Source: Desulfobacterales bacterium (lineage in GTDB: Bacteria; Desulfobacterota; Desulfobacteria; Desulfobacterales; JAHEIW01). From it: DNA of 44,089 bases. The position numbers and the translations under genes are program-made. The notes below the pieces were generated by a model, which saw only the letters and a list, made by a program, of their open reading frames with translations, was not told the DNA's origin and ran no database searches. The DNA lies in the NCBI GenBank assembly GCA_020348305.1, contig CP070746.1, positions 4,841,199 to 4,885,287 of the forward strand, written 5' to 3'. Below are positions 33,240-42,690 of this stretch, piece by piece (position 1 is the stretch's first letter; each line of letters starts with the position of its first letter).

Positions 33240-35022
33240 AGCGGTTTTCCCCTGTTGCCCGCTTGACGAATTGGTAAAATATGCCTTCGGCAATCATCAA
33301 TTCAGTATAGGTTCCTTGTTCGGCAATTTTACCGTCTTCTAAAATTAAAATCCGATCAGCGCGTTCTATATTAGCCAGCCGGTGGGTGAGCAGCAGTACC
33401 ATGCGCCCCGCTGCCAGGTTTTCCAGTGCATTCATCACCAATTGCTCATTTTCTGTGTCAAGAGCGGCTGTCGGTTCATCCAAAAAAAGGATAGGTGTAT
33501 CTTTCAAAAATGCTCGGGCGAGTGCTACCCGTTGAGCCTGTCCGCGTGAAAGACCGACTCCCTGCTCTCCTACTATTGTATCCAATCCATGGGGCAGGTG
33601 AACGGCAAAATCCAATACCCTTGCCGAACGTGCGGCATGCTTTATTTCACGATCCGATGCCTGCGGCTTACCCAATCGGATATTTTCGCGGACTGTGCCA
33701 TGAAATAAAACAGGATTCTGTCCGATCCAAGCGATATGTCTGCGCCAGCTGCCCAATTTGAGATCGCAAAGCGGGCGCTCATTTATAAGAACCCTACCCT
33801 GTCCGGGGTGCAAAAACCCCAGCAGCAGATTGATAATCGTGGTTTTGCCAGACCCGCTGGCCCCCAGTAAGGCCACATATTCTCCCGGATTTAAATCAAA
33901 GTTGATGCCCCTCAATGCGGGGCGTTTGCCTTCTTCAAATGACACATATACATCCTGGCATTGAATTTGGATTGCATCTGATAGATCGAATTCAAAGGAG
34001 ACATTGTTAGCAGTGGGATAGGGTACCGTTAAGATTTTTAAAATTTCTTCTGCTGCCCCGATGGCCTCAGCCCGGGCATGATAGTGTATGCCCAATTCCC
34101 GCAAGGGAAGATAAAAGTCCGGTGCCAGCAGAAGAATGAACAAGCCTCCGGCCAATGTCAGTGGTTTACCGTAAGTGCCAAAATCAAAATACCCTAAATA
34201 CGTCATCCCCAGATAAACCGCCACCAAGGCGATGGCAATGGAGCTGAAAAACTCCAATACCGCCGATGATAAAAATGCGATACGCAAAACACGCATGGTA
34301 CGTTTGCGAAACTCAGCGGATACGCGTGCTACGGTTTTTTCTTCGCCACGGCTGCGATTGAACAGCTTTAGGGTCGTCAAGCCCTGCAATACGTCCAGAA
34401 AATGAGCGCTCATGCGTGCCAATGACTGGAAGTGTCGTTGACTGATACTTTCAGCTCCCATGCCGACCAATATCATAAACAATGGTATTAATGGGGCAGT
34501 TACGAGCAATAGCGCGCCTGCGGCCCAGGTGATCGGAAAAACAAAGCAAAGAATAGCAACCGGTATCATCACCGCCAGCGCCAGCTGAGGAAGATAGAAG
34601 GCATAAAAATCATGCAAACCCTCGACCTGCTCCATTAACGTGCTGGCAATGGCACCCGTTCTTTGGCGGTTGGTATAGGCCGGGCCCAGTTTGAAAATGT
34701 GTTGCATGAGTGCTGTGCGTATTTCCTGCCGGACTTTGGCGCCGGCATGAAACCCTGCGACTTCACGTCCCCATCCGAGAGCCGCCCGTAAGATGACAAC
34801 GCCCATGATGGCCCCAAAAGAGGGTAATAATGTTTCGCGGGACATATCCTTTATGAACGCACAATGAACAATATAAGCCAGCAAGTGCGCTTGGATGATG
34901 AGTAGCACCGCGCTGCAAAATCCCAAACCAACCGAAAGCACCACCCAGCTGCGGGCCGTTCGTGCCCGTTGCATCAACCAACGTGAAGCGATTTTATTAG
35001 ACGATGTTTTGATGGCATCCAT
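33232..35022 (-). CDS. cydD: Thiol reductant ABC exporter subunit CydD
   Basis: A 596-residue half-ABC transporter: six membrane helices, then Walker A GASGSGKTT, signature LSRGQ, Walker B ILFLDEP and the H-loop THRL. It is the partner of CydC in the inner-membrane exporter of cysteine and glutathione that maintains periplasmic redox balance for bd oxidase assembly. Start ATG 35022 has no clear Shine-Dalgarno. It is divergent from cydA, with the dispersed repeat element lying between them. Confidence 0.93.
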   Translation of the reverse strand: MDAIKTSSNKIASRWLMQRARTARSWVVLSVGLGFCSAVLLIIQAHLLAYIVHCAFIKDMSRETLLPSFGAIMGVVILRAALGWGREVAGFHAGAKVRQEIRTALMQHIFKLGPAYTNRQRTGAIASTLMEQVEGLHDFYAFYLPQLALAVMIPVAILCFVFPITWAAGALLLVTAPLIPLFMILVGMGAESISQRHFQSLARMSAHFLDVLQGLTTLKLFNRSRGEEKTVARVSAEFRKRTMRVLRIAFLSSAVLEFFSSIAIALVAVYLGMTYLGYFDFGTYGKPLTLAGGLFILLLAPDFYLPLRELGIHYHARAEAIGAAEEILKILTVPYPTANNVSFEFDLSDAIQIQCQDVYVSFEEGKRPALRGINFDLNPGEYVALLGASGSGKTTIINLLLGFLHPGQGRVLINERPLCDLKLGSWRRHIAWIGQNPVLFHGTVRENIRLGKPQASDREIKHAARSARVLDFAVHLPHGLDTIVGEQGVGLSRGQAQRVALARAFLKDTPILFLDEPTAALDTENEQLVMNALENLAAGRMVLLLTHRLANIERADRILILEDGKIAEQGTYTELMIAEGIFYQFVKRATGENRYA

Positions 35023-35137
35023 TTTTGAATCTATTTGACAAATATTGGCTTGATATAATAAATAATCTACCTTTAATACTTGAGAGTCTAAAGTTCTTCA
35101 TAACCCTTTTAATTTTATAAAAATATCATATTATCGG

Positions 35138-35238
35138 AATCGTCATTCCCGCGAAGCCTGTCCCTGACCCCGATCAGGGAGCGGGAATCCAGGAAAATCC
35201 AGTGGTGATGGGTTCCTGCGTCCGCAGGAGTGACAGAT
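35138..35238. repeat. Dispersed palindromic repeat between cydD and cydA
   Basis: The element opens with CGTCATTCCCGCGAA, contains GGGAATCCAGG and ends with CCTGCGTCCGCAGGAGTGACA. It is the widely seen GTCATTCCCGC type of intergenic repeat, with a smaller hairpin CCCTGA...TCAGGG inside. It occupies much of the 284-base divergent promoter region of the cyd genes. Confidence 0.65.
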
Positions 35239-35306
35239 CTTTGGACAGTATAGTTTAGAACTACTTAGCATTCTAGTCTTATAAAGTCCAATCAAGGAGC
35301 AGAAAT

Positions 35307-36875
35307 ATGTTACCCACCGAAAGTTTTGTTGACCTTTCCCGTTGGCAATTCGCCTTGACATCCATGTACCATTTTATTTTTGTCCCGCTCACCCTCGGAT
35401 TATCCTGGATCATGTTCATTATGGAATCGGTTTATGTCATGACCGGCAAGAAAATTTATAAAGACATGACCCGGTTCTGGGGAAAGTTGTTCGGGATCAA
35501 TTTCGCTTTGGGTGTTACCACCGGCATAACCATGGAGTTCCAATTCGGCACCAACTGGGCCTATTACTCCCATTACGTCGGTGATATTTTCGGTGCCCCG
35601 CTTGCCATTGAAGGCCTCATGGCTTTTTTTCTGGAGTCTACATTTGTGGGTCTCTTCTTTTTTGGCTGGGACCGTTTGAGCAAACGCGCCCATCTGATGG
35701 TCACTTTTTTGGTGGCATTAGGAGCCAACCTCTCCGCTCTATGGATATTGATTGCCAATGCCTGGATGCAGTATCCCGTGGGGGCAGAGTTCAATTTCGA
35801 AACCATGCGTATGGAGCTCACCAGTTTTAAAGAATTGTTTTTCAATCCGGTGGCTCAGGTAAAATTTGTGCATACTGTTGGTGCCGGCTATGTGACCGCT
35901 TCCATGTTTGTGCTGGCGGTAAGTTCCTACTATTTGTTGAAGGGTCGCGATCTCGCATTTGCAAGGCGTTCATTTGCGGTGGCTGCCGGATTCGGATTGG
36001 CCTCTATTTTGTCGGTTATTGTTTTGGGTGATGAAACCGGCTATGTTGTCGGACAGGTTCAAAAGGTGAAACTAGCCGCCATGGAGGCGGAATGGGAAAC
36101 CGAACCGCCACCGAGCCATTTCACAATCTTCGGCTTTCCGGATCAGGAAGGACAGAAAACCGATGCCGAAATTCGGATTCCATGGGTTGGCGGCATCATC
36201 GTGACGCGCTCCATTGACAGGCCTGTTGCCGGCGTGAAAGATCTCATTGCTGAGAATGAGGCCTATATCCGCAAAGGAATAACGGCTTACAGCCTGCTGG
36301 CAGAGCTTCGCGCCGGCAATCGTTCAACAGAAACCATCCGGCAGTTTGGAGACCTGAAGCAATATCTGGGTTACGGCATGCTGTTGAAGCGTTACACGCC
36401 CAACGTAGTGGATGTCACCGATCAACAGATCAGTAAGGCAGCGGCGGACACCATTCCGAATGTGGCCGCCATGTTTTGGACATTTCGCATCATGGTGGGG
36501 CTAGGGTTTTACATGCTGGCGTTGATTGCACTCAGTTTTTACTTCTGCGCCAAACGGGTATTTGACCAAAAGCGCTGGTTGTTGAAGATCCTTTTCTATA
36601 GTCTGCCGGCTCCCTGGGTTGCCGCTGAATTAGGCTGGTTTGTGGCCGAATACGGACGTCAACCCTGGACAATCGGTGGGATATTACCCACCTATATGTC
36701 ATCATCGACTTTAACTGTGGGCGATATTATCGGAAGTCTGATCGCGTTAGTCGCTTTGTACACCATTTTTCTGATTGTTGAGTTGTATCTCATGATTAAA
36801 TTCGTGCGCCTGGGACCCAGCAGTTTGCATACCGGGCGGTACCATTTTGAGCAGACAGAATCAGCCTCCACTTAA
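35307..36875 (+). CDS. cydA: Cytochrome bd ubiquinol oxidase subunit I
   Basis: A 522-residue membrane protein carrying the three hemes. His22 (in MYHFIFVP, E. coli H19 equivalent) binds heme b595, and the second heme ligand lies in FVHTVGAGY. Conserved acidic residues are in MEFQFGTNW and [13 protein letters not shown]. The Q-loop is short and the signature GRQPW is present in [11 protein letters not shown]. It reduces oxygen to water using quinol. In this anaerobic background it probably serves oxygen detoxification. Start ATG 35307 follows AAGGAGCAGAAAT. Confidence 0.97.
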   Translation: MLPTESFVDLSRWQFALTSMYHFIFVPLTLGLSWIMFIMESVYVMTGKKIYKDMTRFWGKLFGINFALGVTTGITMEFQFGTNWAYYSHYVGDIFGAPLAIEGLMAFFLESTFVGLFFFGWDRLSKRAHLMVTFLVALGANLSALWILIANAWMQYPVGAEFNFETMRMELTSFKELFFNPVAQVKFVHTVGAGYVTASMFVLAVSSYYLLKGRDLAFARRSFAVAAGFGLASILSVIVLGDETGYVVGQVQKVKLAAMEAEWETEPPPSHFTIFGFPDQEGQKTDAEIRIPWVGGIIVTRSIDRPVAGVKDLIAENEAYIRKGITAYSLLAELRAGNRSTETIRQFGDLKQYLGYGMLLKRYTPNVVDVTDQQISKAAADTIPNVAAMFWTFRIMVGLGFYMLALIALSFYFCAKRVFDQKRWLLKILFYSLPAPWVAAELGWFVAEYGRQPWTIGGILPTYMSSSTLTVGDIIGSLIALVALYTIFLIVELYLMIKFVRLGPSSLHTGRYHFEQTESAST

Positions 36876-36953
36876 TCGGGGTGACAACGTGCTGAATAAT
36901 ACGCATTTTACATTATAAGTGCTTTTAGCTAAGCAGGTTTGGGGAGTAGGAAA

Positions 36954-38096
36954 ATGTTATTTGATTACTATACGCTGAAAATCATCTGGTGGCTTTTCGT
37001 CGGTGTATTGCTCATCGGCTTTGCCTTGTTAGACGGCTTCGATCTCGGTGTTGGAACGCTCCTGCCATTCGTGGCCAAAACGGACGAACAGCGGCGGGTT
37101 TTACTCAATTCCATCGGACCGACCTGGGAAGGCAACCAGGTCTGGTTAATTACTGCCGGAGGCGCACTGTTTGCCGCCTGGCCCCTTGTGTATGCCGCTG
37201 CTTTCTCCGGATTTTACTGGGCCATGCTGCTGGTGCTGTTTGCGCTGTTTTTCCGTCCGGTCGGATTTGAGTACCGCAGTAAAATCGAAGATCCCCGCTG
37301 GCGTAAGGCCTGGGACTGGGGGCTCTTTGTCGGCGGCTTTGTCCCGGCTCTGGTTTTCGGCGTTGCGTTCGGCAATTTACTCCAGGGAGTTCCCTTTCAG
37401 TACGACGAATTTGTACGGCCGCAATATACCGGGAGTTTCTGGGCCTTGCTGAATCCGTTTGCCTTACTGGCCGGAATTATCAGCCTGACGATGCTGGTGA
37501 TGCATGGAGCGGTTTATTTACAAATGCGCACTGAAGGAGATATCCAAGTGCGTGCCCAAAAGGCAGTACGCCTTTTCGGCGTCGTCTTCATGGCAGGCTT
37601 TGCCATCGCCGGCGTATGGCAGGCTTACGGTATTGATGGCTATCGGATTGTGTCCAGCCCGGATTTCGGAACCGCATTCAGCCCCCTGGCAAAAAAGGTG
37701 GAAATTGCCGCCGGCGCCTGGATGCAAAATTATTCCACGTGTGGCTGGACGATATTGGCTCCGGTGCTGGGTTTTGCCGGCGGCATTCTGGCCATTTTTT
37801 TATCGGGTACCAATCGACCGGGCTTTGCCTTTCTTTGCAGTGGGGCCTCTGTAGCAGGGGTTATCCTGACCGCCGGATTTGCCATGTTTCCGTTTGTGCT
37901 TCCTTCCAGCACGAATCCCAGTGGGAGCCTGACGGTATATGATGCAACTTCCAGCCATCGCACCTTGAATTTAATGTTTATTGCCGTAGTAGTTTTTCTG
38001 CCGATTGTTTTAGCGTACACAAGCTGGGTGTATCGGGTGATGCGGGGGAAGGTAACCGAGGAGAAGATAAAAGAAGAAACGCATACGGCTTATTAG
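36954..38096 (+). CDS. cydB: Cytochrome bd ubiquinol oxidase subunit II
   Basis: A 380-residue integral membrane subunit. Identifying text is [17 protein letters not shown] and [23 protein letters not shown] near the N-terminus, plus PFQYDE and the late FVLPSS region. The true start is the ATG at 36954 with GGGGAGTAGG upstream; the frame is open from 36939. It follows cydA by 78 bases and precedes cydX after an unusually long repeat-filled spacer. Confidence 0.96.
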   Translation: MLFDYYTLKIIWWLFVGVLLIGFALLDGFDLGVGTLLPFVAKTDEQRRVLLNSIGPTWEGNQVWLITAGGALFAAWPLVYAAAFSGFYWAMLLVLFALFFRPVGFEYRSKIEDPRWRKAWDWGLFVGGFVPALVFGVAFGNLLQGVPFQYDEFVRPQYTGSFWALLNPFALLAGIISLTMLVMHGAVYLQMRTEGDIQVRAQKAVRLFGVVFMAGFAIAGVWQAYGIDGYRIVSSPDFGTAFSPLAKKVEIAAGAWMQNYSTCGWTILAPVLGFAGGILAIFLSGTNRPGFAFLCSGASVAGVILTAGFAMFPFVLPSSTNPSGSLTVYDATSSHRTLNLMFIAVVVFLPIVLAYTSWVYRVMRGKVTEEKIKEETHTAY

Positions 38097-38150
38097 CCGT
38101 GTCAATTGGCAGTCGTCCGTTGTCCGTTACAACTTGTCGCTCGCTTCTGA

Positions 38151-38255
38151 CTGCTGGTAGCTGGCAGCTGGTCACTTGTCTCTGGCTACAGGCCCATCGC
38201 CCGGATGCTTCCGGTAGAAACATAAGACCAGAAGCCAGAAACCAGGAGCCAGGGA
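38151..38255. repeat. Inverted pair of heptad repeats between cydB and cydX
   Basis: Left arm in 7-base steps: CTGGTAG, CTGGCAG, CTGGTCA, CTTGTCT, CTGGCTA (38154-38188). Right arm: CCAGAAG, CCAGAAA, CCAGGAG, CCAGGGA (38228-38255). The arms are complementary in their CTGG/CCAG cores and could fold into a stem. A 7-base rhythm also extends upstream through GTCCG units from about 38108. Confidence 0.65.
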
Positions 38256-38292
38256 CCGACTCAATTTTAGGCACTTATAGAAGGATATTATC

Positions 38293-38400
38293 ATGTGGTA
38301 CTTTGCTTGGATCTTGGGAGTTTTACTAGCCTGCGCCTTCGGCATTATCAATGTGATGTGGATGGAAGCCGAAGAGATGTTGGGCAAAGAAGAAGATTAG
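38293..38400 (+). CDS. cydX: Cytochrome bd oxidase small subunit CydX
   Basis: A 35-residue single-helix protein beginning MWYFAWILGVLLACAFGI and ending in an acidic tail. It matches CydX/YbgT, whose conserved start MWYFxWILG is diagnostic and which stabilises heme in subunit I. RBS AAGGATATT precedes the ATG. It is missed by any 60-residue cut-off. It is separated from cydB by 196 bases carrying the heptad repeats. Confidence 0.92.
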   Translation: MWYFAWILGVLLACAFGIINVMWMEAEEMLGKEED

Positions 38401-38541
38401 AGATTTAGAGGAATGAGGAATTCAGGGATTGTGAAGGAATGCCCTTATTATTTTGATAAAATGTCAAACTTTATCGATCCGGATTAAATCACCATTCCCT
38501 TTTTGTTCATTCAATCTTTCCGAGCGTTCTTCTTTAGCTTG

Positions 38542-38547
38542 TATAAT
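38542..38547 (+). promoter_or_regulatory. Possible -10 element before E1 alpha gene
   Basis: A perfect TATAAT lies 27 bases before the E1 alpha start. The matching -35 (TTCCGA region at about 38518-38523) is poor, so this is tentative. Confidence 0.3.
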
Positions 38548-38574
38548 TCTGAATACAACGGAGTAAGCAAAATC

Positions 38575-39606
38575 ATGAAAGCAGATATGTGGTTTCTCTA
38601 CGAGAATATGTTCAGAAGTCGTTTATTTGAAGCAAAAGTTATAGAGGCATGGAAGGAAGGGAAGATTTCTGGTGAAATGCACTTAAGTAAAGGAGAGGAA
38701 GCAATCGTTGCAGGAACAGTTCTGCAGCTTCAAGACGGCGACGCCATGGCGCTTGACCACCGTGGAACAGCTCCTATGGTCATGCGGGGTGTAGATCTGG
38801 TTCTCCTTTTTCGAGAGTTCCTTGGCCACCCAAATGGTCTTTGTGCCGGGAAAGGTGGACATATGCATCTCTTTTCAAAGGAGCATTTAGCAGCTTCATC
38901 AGGAATTGTTGGTGCATCCGGACCGGCCGCAGTGGGTTTTGCCCTAGCTGCTCAATATGTTCGCCCGGGTAAGGTAGCATTGGCTTTCTTCGGTGAAGGG
39001 GCAATGAATCAAGGGATGCTGCTGGAAGCAATGAATCTTGCAATGGTTTGGAAGCTGCCGGTTGTTTTCATTTGCAAAGACAGCAAATGGGCTATCACGA
39101 CACTTTCAGCTTCTGTGACCAGTGGCAGCTTGGTTGAACGCGCCCTTAGCTTTGGGATGGCGTCTATGAAGGTTGACGGAAATGATGTGGAAGCTGTTTG
39201 GAATACTGCCGAGGAAGCGATAAAGCGTGCTCGCGCAAAGCAGGGGCCAACATTTCTACATGCGACTTGTTCGCATCCAGAGGGCCATTTTCTCGGTGAT
39301 CCACTTTTGAGAATTGCCCGACATCCGGTAAAGGAGATGAAGAAGGTAGCAGGTCCATTATTGAAATCTGTCACCAAAGTCAAAGGCGGATCTGTGATCA
39401 AACGGACAGGTGGCCTTGGTACGGTGACCTCCTTAATAGGCAAAACCACCAAAGAGCAGGTTTTTGATCAAAAGGATCCTCTCAAAGTTGTTCGCAGCAA
39501 ACTGGAAACAGATAAAGATCGTTTGAAAAAATTGGAAGAAAGCGTCAATGAGGAAATTCAAAATGTGGTTAACAATGTTTTAACTTCCTCAGATTTGAAA
39601 AAATGA
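38575..39606 (+). CDS. 2-oxoacid dehydrogenase E1 component, alpha subunit
   Basis: A 343-residue thiamine-diphosphate enzyme subunit of the PDH/acetoin-dehydrogenase type. The ATG at 38575 (MKADMWFLYENM) is preferred; the frame is open from 38503. Visible motifs are DHRGTAPMVMRG, AGKGGHMHLF and the ThDP loop GEGAMNQG (residues 140-147). The usual GDG-to-NN motif ends in ICKDSKWAITT instead of ENN, so the second Asn is replaced. The C-terminal ~80 residues form a charged helical tail. The beta gene overlaps its stop (ATGA). No E2, E3 or lipoylation gene is nearby. Confidence 0.9.
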   Translation: MKADMWFLYENMFRSRLFEAKVIEAWKEGKISGEMHLSKGEEAIVAGTVLQLQDGDAMALDHRGTAPMVMRGVDLVLLFREFLGHPNGLCAGKGGHMHLFSKEHLAASSGIVGASGPAAVGFALAAQYVRPGKVALAFFGEGAMNQGMLLEAMNLAMVWKLPVVFICKDSKWAITTLSASVTSGSLVERALSFGMASMKVDGNDVEAVWNTAEEAIKRARAKQGPTFLHATCSHPEGHFLGDPLLRIARHPVKEMKKVAGPLLKSVTKVKGGSVIKRTGGLGTVTSLIGKTTKEQVFDQKDPLKVVRSKLETDKDRLKKLEESVNEEIQNVVNNVLTSSDLKK

Positions 39607-40637
39607 AAACAAGGGATATAGTAATGAGAACGATGACTTTTGCAGACGCCATTGAGGATGCCCTCGCGAATGCTATGGCCAAAGATGAACGAATCATCAT
39701 TATGGGCGAAGATGTGCAAATGATTAGAGTGAATCTCTTTACGCGTTTTGGAAAACAAAGAGTTCTTGCCACGCCGATTAGTGAAGGTGCTTTTGTGAGT
39801 GCTGCAGTAGCTGCTGCTATGGCTGGCTTGCGCCCTGTTGTAGAGGTAATGTTAGTGGATTTCATTGGCGTAGCGATGGATGCCATACTAAATCATGCGT
39901 CAAAAATTGAAGCATTTTCTGGTGGGAAATGGAACGTACCGCTGGTTGTTCGCACGGCGTGTGGTGGTGGATACGGTGATGGTGGGCAGCATGAGCAAAG
40001 CCTCTGGGGCTGGTTGTCTCATATACCTGGCTTAACAGTTGTAGTTCCCTGTACCCCAGCTGATGCTGGAGGTTTGATGCTGTCTGCTATTGACCACGAA
40101 GGGCCCGTTATATATCTTGAACACAAATTGCTTGCTGATTACTGGCTGGATTACCTTGGAGCAGGTGGAAGGAAAACAGTGAAGTACGATGTTCCTGACC
40201 AGGGTGCCAGAGGCTTGGTTCCGGTCCCGTTGCAACCCATTCCAATCGGAAAGGCAATTACTCGTCGTGAAGGGACAGATATCACAATGGCGGGGGTAGG
40301 CGTAAGCGTCCATCGTGCACTGGAGGCTGCTGATACTTTGGAGCAACACGGATTTTCAACGGAAGTGCTTGATCTAAGAACAGTTTCACCATTGGACAGC
40401 GATGCATTATGTAAATCGATATCAAAAACCACCCGTCTATTGGTCGTAGATGAAGATTACCGCGATTTTGGTCTTTCTGGTGAGCTGGCCGCAAGGGTGT
40501 TGGAGTCAGGTATACATTTTAAATATGATAGAGTTTGCACTAAAACAACCATACCCTACTGTCGCGATTTAGAAGATCACACACTACCCAATACCAAGAA
40601 AATCGTCGAAGTTGCTTTGGGACTACTTAAATTATAG
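39603..40637 (+). CDS. 2-oxoacid dehydrogenase E1 component, beta subunit
   Basis: A 344-residue transketolase-like beta subunit: IIIMGEDVQ, TPISEGAFVSAAVAAAMAGLRPVVE, TACGGGYGDGGQHEQSLWGWLSHIPG and, C-terminally, VLDLRTVSPLD with LVVDEDYRDFG. It pairs with the alpha subunit to decarboxylate a 2-oxo acid such as pyruvate or acetoin. The ATG overlaps the alpha stop. A second start at 39624 (MRTMTFADA) is possible. With no E2 or E3 in the window the acceptor of the acyl or aldehyde product is unknown. Confidence 0.93.
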   Translation: MKTRDIVMRTMTFADAIEDALANAMAKDERIIIMGEDVQMIRVNLFTRFGKQRVLATPISEGAFVSAAVAAAMAGLRPVVEVMLVDFIGVAMDAILNHASKIEAFSGGKWNVPLVVRTACGGGYGDGGQHEQSLWGWLSHIPGLTVVVPCTPADAGGLMLSAIDHEGPVIYLEHKLLADYWLDYLGAGGRKTVKYDVPDQGARGLVPVPLQPIPIGKAITRREGTDITMAGVGVSVHRALEAADTLEQHGFSTEVLDLRTVSPLDSDALCKSISKTTRLLVVDEDYRDFGLSGELAARVLESGIHFKYDRVCTKTTIPYCRDLEDHTLPNTKKIVEVALGLLKL

Positions 40638-41231
40638 TTAGAAAGCCTGGCTTGACGGCTGAAGCGATCGTTTGGTCAGTGTGCCTTGATCTGATTCCTT
40701 AAGATTCAAATTTTATCTGTGCATCGAGTGTTCTTTGAATAAAACTGACATCGCCTGCACCACTAAAACCCATCTCCTGCCAACTGGCGTTTTCTGATAA
40801 GTATTAGGATCCGATTTAATCCCTTAATATCATTTAGATATCGTAACTGTTGTCTCAGATTCAAAGATTAAAGTCGTACATAGCATATAGTATGAACCTT
40901 TTGATTTGGATTAGCAGTTCAAATTATAAAGAAAATTTGTTTGAGTCTAAGATTTTCTTAAGGCACGCAACATAAAATTTCGGCCCTTGCAAAATAGTGC
41001 GGATTTGCATATGCATTATACAGTACGACGTTTCGCGAACTATGGCAAGTAGTCTGCAGCTATGAAGAGGCCTATGTTTTGTATCCTAAGATGAATATGG
41101 AACAGTGATGAAATATTATCATTTCATCGCTGATCATATATTTGTGTGGCTCAGTGGTTAGGGTGCAGGTTTTACTGTGACCCAAATTCTGAAAATTCAA
41201 CATACCGAATATTTAAAAGTAGGAGCTAATT
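40638..41231. other. Long intergenic region with hairpin and tRNA-like relic
   Basis: Nothing is confidently coding in these 594 bases. CAGTGATGAAAT/ATTTCATCGCTG (41103-41132) forms a 12-bp stem with one G-T pair. GTGGCTCAGTGGTTAG at about 41153 followed by TTCAAC near 41197 resembles a decayed tRNA, but the anticodon arm does not fold. A short minus-strand open stretch (40702-40803) reads WQEMGFSGAGDVSFIQRTLD and may be a gene relic. Confidence 0.4.
41103..41132. repeat. 12-bp hairpin
   Basis: CAGTGATGAAAT pairs with ATTTCATCGCTG around ATTATC. No T-run follows, so it is not an obvious terminator. Confidence 0.5.
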
Positions 41232-41498
41232 ATGGCTGGTGGTTGGACCCGTGATGGGGGTGTGCAGGACCAAATAGACGCCAGTGTAGAAGACGCAGTA
41301 AAGCTGGCTAGGAGTCGGTTGCCTGATGGTGAGGGCTCAACCCATTGTGAGGAATGCGAGACTGTAATTCCAGACGCTCGCCGCAAAGCAATCCCTGGAG
41401 TTCGCTTATGCGTCAGCTGCCAGTCAGAGCGCGAAAAACGGCAAACAACTCCCACTGGTTTCAATCGGCGCGGCAGCAAAGATAGCCAGTTGAAGTGA
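41232..41498 (+). CDS. DksA/TraR-type C4 zinc-finger protein (YbiI-like)
   Basis: An 88-residue zinc finger with Cys39, Cys42, Cys60 and Cys63 (CEEC and CVSC). It closely follows the E. coli YbiI pattern, including EDAVKLARSRLPDGEGS, PDARRKAIPGVRLC and the end TGFNRRGSKDSQLK. DksA-type fingers bind RNA polymerase, but YbiI itself lacks the coiled-coil arm and its role is unclear. Such similarity to a gammaproteobacterial gene in a different background suggests recent transfer, which is inference. RBS GTAGGAG. Confidence 0.9.
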   Translation: MAGGWTRDGGVQDQIDASVEDAVKLARSRLPDGEGSTHCEECETVIPDARRKAIPGVRLCVSCQSEREKRQTTPTGFNRRGSKDSQLK

Positions 41499-41619
41499 CC
41501 AGTTGCTTTTGATTCGGCAATCTTATTTATACCTGGAATTTTTTGTCACCAAGTCAACTGAAAACTACAATCCAGCAATAACCTAACCAAGTAAAATCCG
41601 TTTGGTGAAAGATAAAGAA

Positions 41620-42690
41620 ATGGCAACGGTCAGCATTATTAAGGCAACATATTCAGATCCAGGGATTGAAACCCTCCTTGCGCCCTTTGGGGGGATGGAG
41701 CAGTTTGTAAAAAAAAATGAAAAAGTCCTCCTCAAGGTTAATCTATTATCAGCCAAAGAGCCGGAAAAGGCCGTAACCACGCACCCTGAATTTGTAAGGG
41801 CTGTGGCTAGGGCTGTCAGAGAGGCAGGCGGAGAACCGTATATTGGAGACTCCCCTGGAGGACCCTTTTCCAAAAGAAATCTTAACAAGGCCTATGGGCG
41901 TTCCGGGCTCGAGAATTTGGCAGGAGAAGAAGAGATTCCTCTGAACTTTGATACAGGCGTCAAGAAACTTGATATCCCCAATGGCAAACGATTGCAAAGT
42001 TCTCCCATCTGTAATTATGTGTTAAATGCCGATAAGGTCATTGCGCTGCCGAAACTTAAAACCCACTCCTTTCAGTATATGACACTGGCCTGCAAGATTA
42101 TGTATGGAGTCGTTCCTGGTCTTACCAAGGCAAAATACCATGCTCAGTTCCCAAGAAGAGTTAGTTTTGCGGACATGATGCTGGATATTCTTACCATCGT
42201 AAAGCCACACCTATATATCATGGATGGTATAATGGGAATGCAGGGCCAGGGACCTGGAAACGGAGATCCCGTAAAAATGGATCTGGTTCTTGCATCAACA
42301 GATTATGTGGCCATGGATATTTCTGTATGCAAAATTTTGGGCATCGAGCCTGTGGGCATACCGGCACTTAAAAGGGCTAAAGTTCGCGGTTTGTGGCCTG
42401 AGAGGATTGACTATCCGATCCAGGGACCCGAGGATGTTGCCTATAAAGGATTTAGACTACCGAACACGGCCGATCATTTATTAACCGGCAAAAAACCTCC
42501 AAGAAAAAGCCCCGTTATCACGGATAAATGCACCGCGTGTGGGGATTGCGAAAGCATTTGTCCTAAAGACGCAGTCAAGGTGCAAGGCCAGATGGCAGAG
42601 GTAACTTACTCAAAGTGCATAAGGTGTTTCTGCTGCCATGAGGTCTGTCCTGAAGATGCCATAGTGTTGCGCAGCGTGAAGTTAAATTGA
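41620..42690 (+). CDS. DUF362 protein with two C-terminal 4Fe-4S motifs
   Basis: About 356 residues from the ATG at 41620 (MATVSIIKATYSD); a GTG 18 bases earlier is an alternative. The DUF362 domain has KVLLKVNLLSAK, GEPYIGDSPGGPF and KLKTHSFQYMTLACKIMYG. The tail carries two ferredoxin motifs, CTACGDCESICP and CIRCFCCHEVCP, for two [4Fe-4S] clusters. DUF362 proteins are common in anaerobes, with no general function assigned. It presumably mediates electron transfer in the cytoplasm. Confidence 0.92.
   Translation: MATVSIIKATYSDPGIETLLAPFGGMEQFVKKNEKVLLKVNLLSAKEPEKAVTTHPEFVRAVARAVREAGGEPYIGDSPGGPFSKRNLNKAYGRSGLENLAGEEEIPLNFDTGVKKLDIPNGKRLQSSPICNYVLNADKVIALPKLKTHSFQYMTLACKIMYGVVPGLTKAKYHAQFPRRVSFADMMLDILTIVKPHLYIMDGIMGMQGQGPGNGDPVKMDLVLASTDYVAMDISVCKILGIEPVGIPALKRAKVRGLWPERIDYPIQGPEDVAYKGFRLPNTADHLLTGKKPPRKSPVITDKCTACGDCESICPKDAVKVQGQMAEVTYSKCIRCFCCHEVCPEDAIVLRSVKLN

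Noticed and set aside
38101..38257. CRISPR-like array between cydB and cydX
   Set aside because: The unit is 7 bases with no spacers, so it is a short-period repeat, not CRISPR.
40699..40803. Minus-strand open stretch WQEMGFSGAGDVSFIQRTLD
   Set aside because: It reads protein-like but has no start and I could not tie it to a family; kept only as a possible relic in the intergenic note.
41042..41058. Sigma-54 promoter-like TGGCAAG-N5-TGC
   Set aside because: The -12 box lacks the TTGC consensus and it is nearly 180 bases from the next gene.
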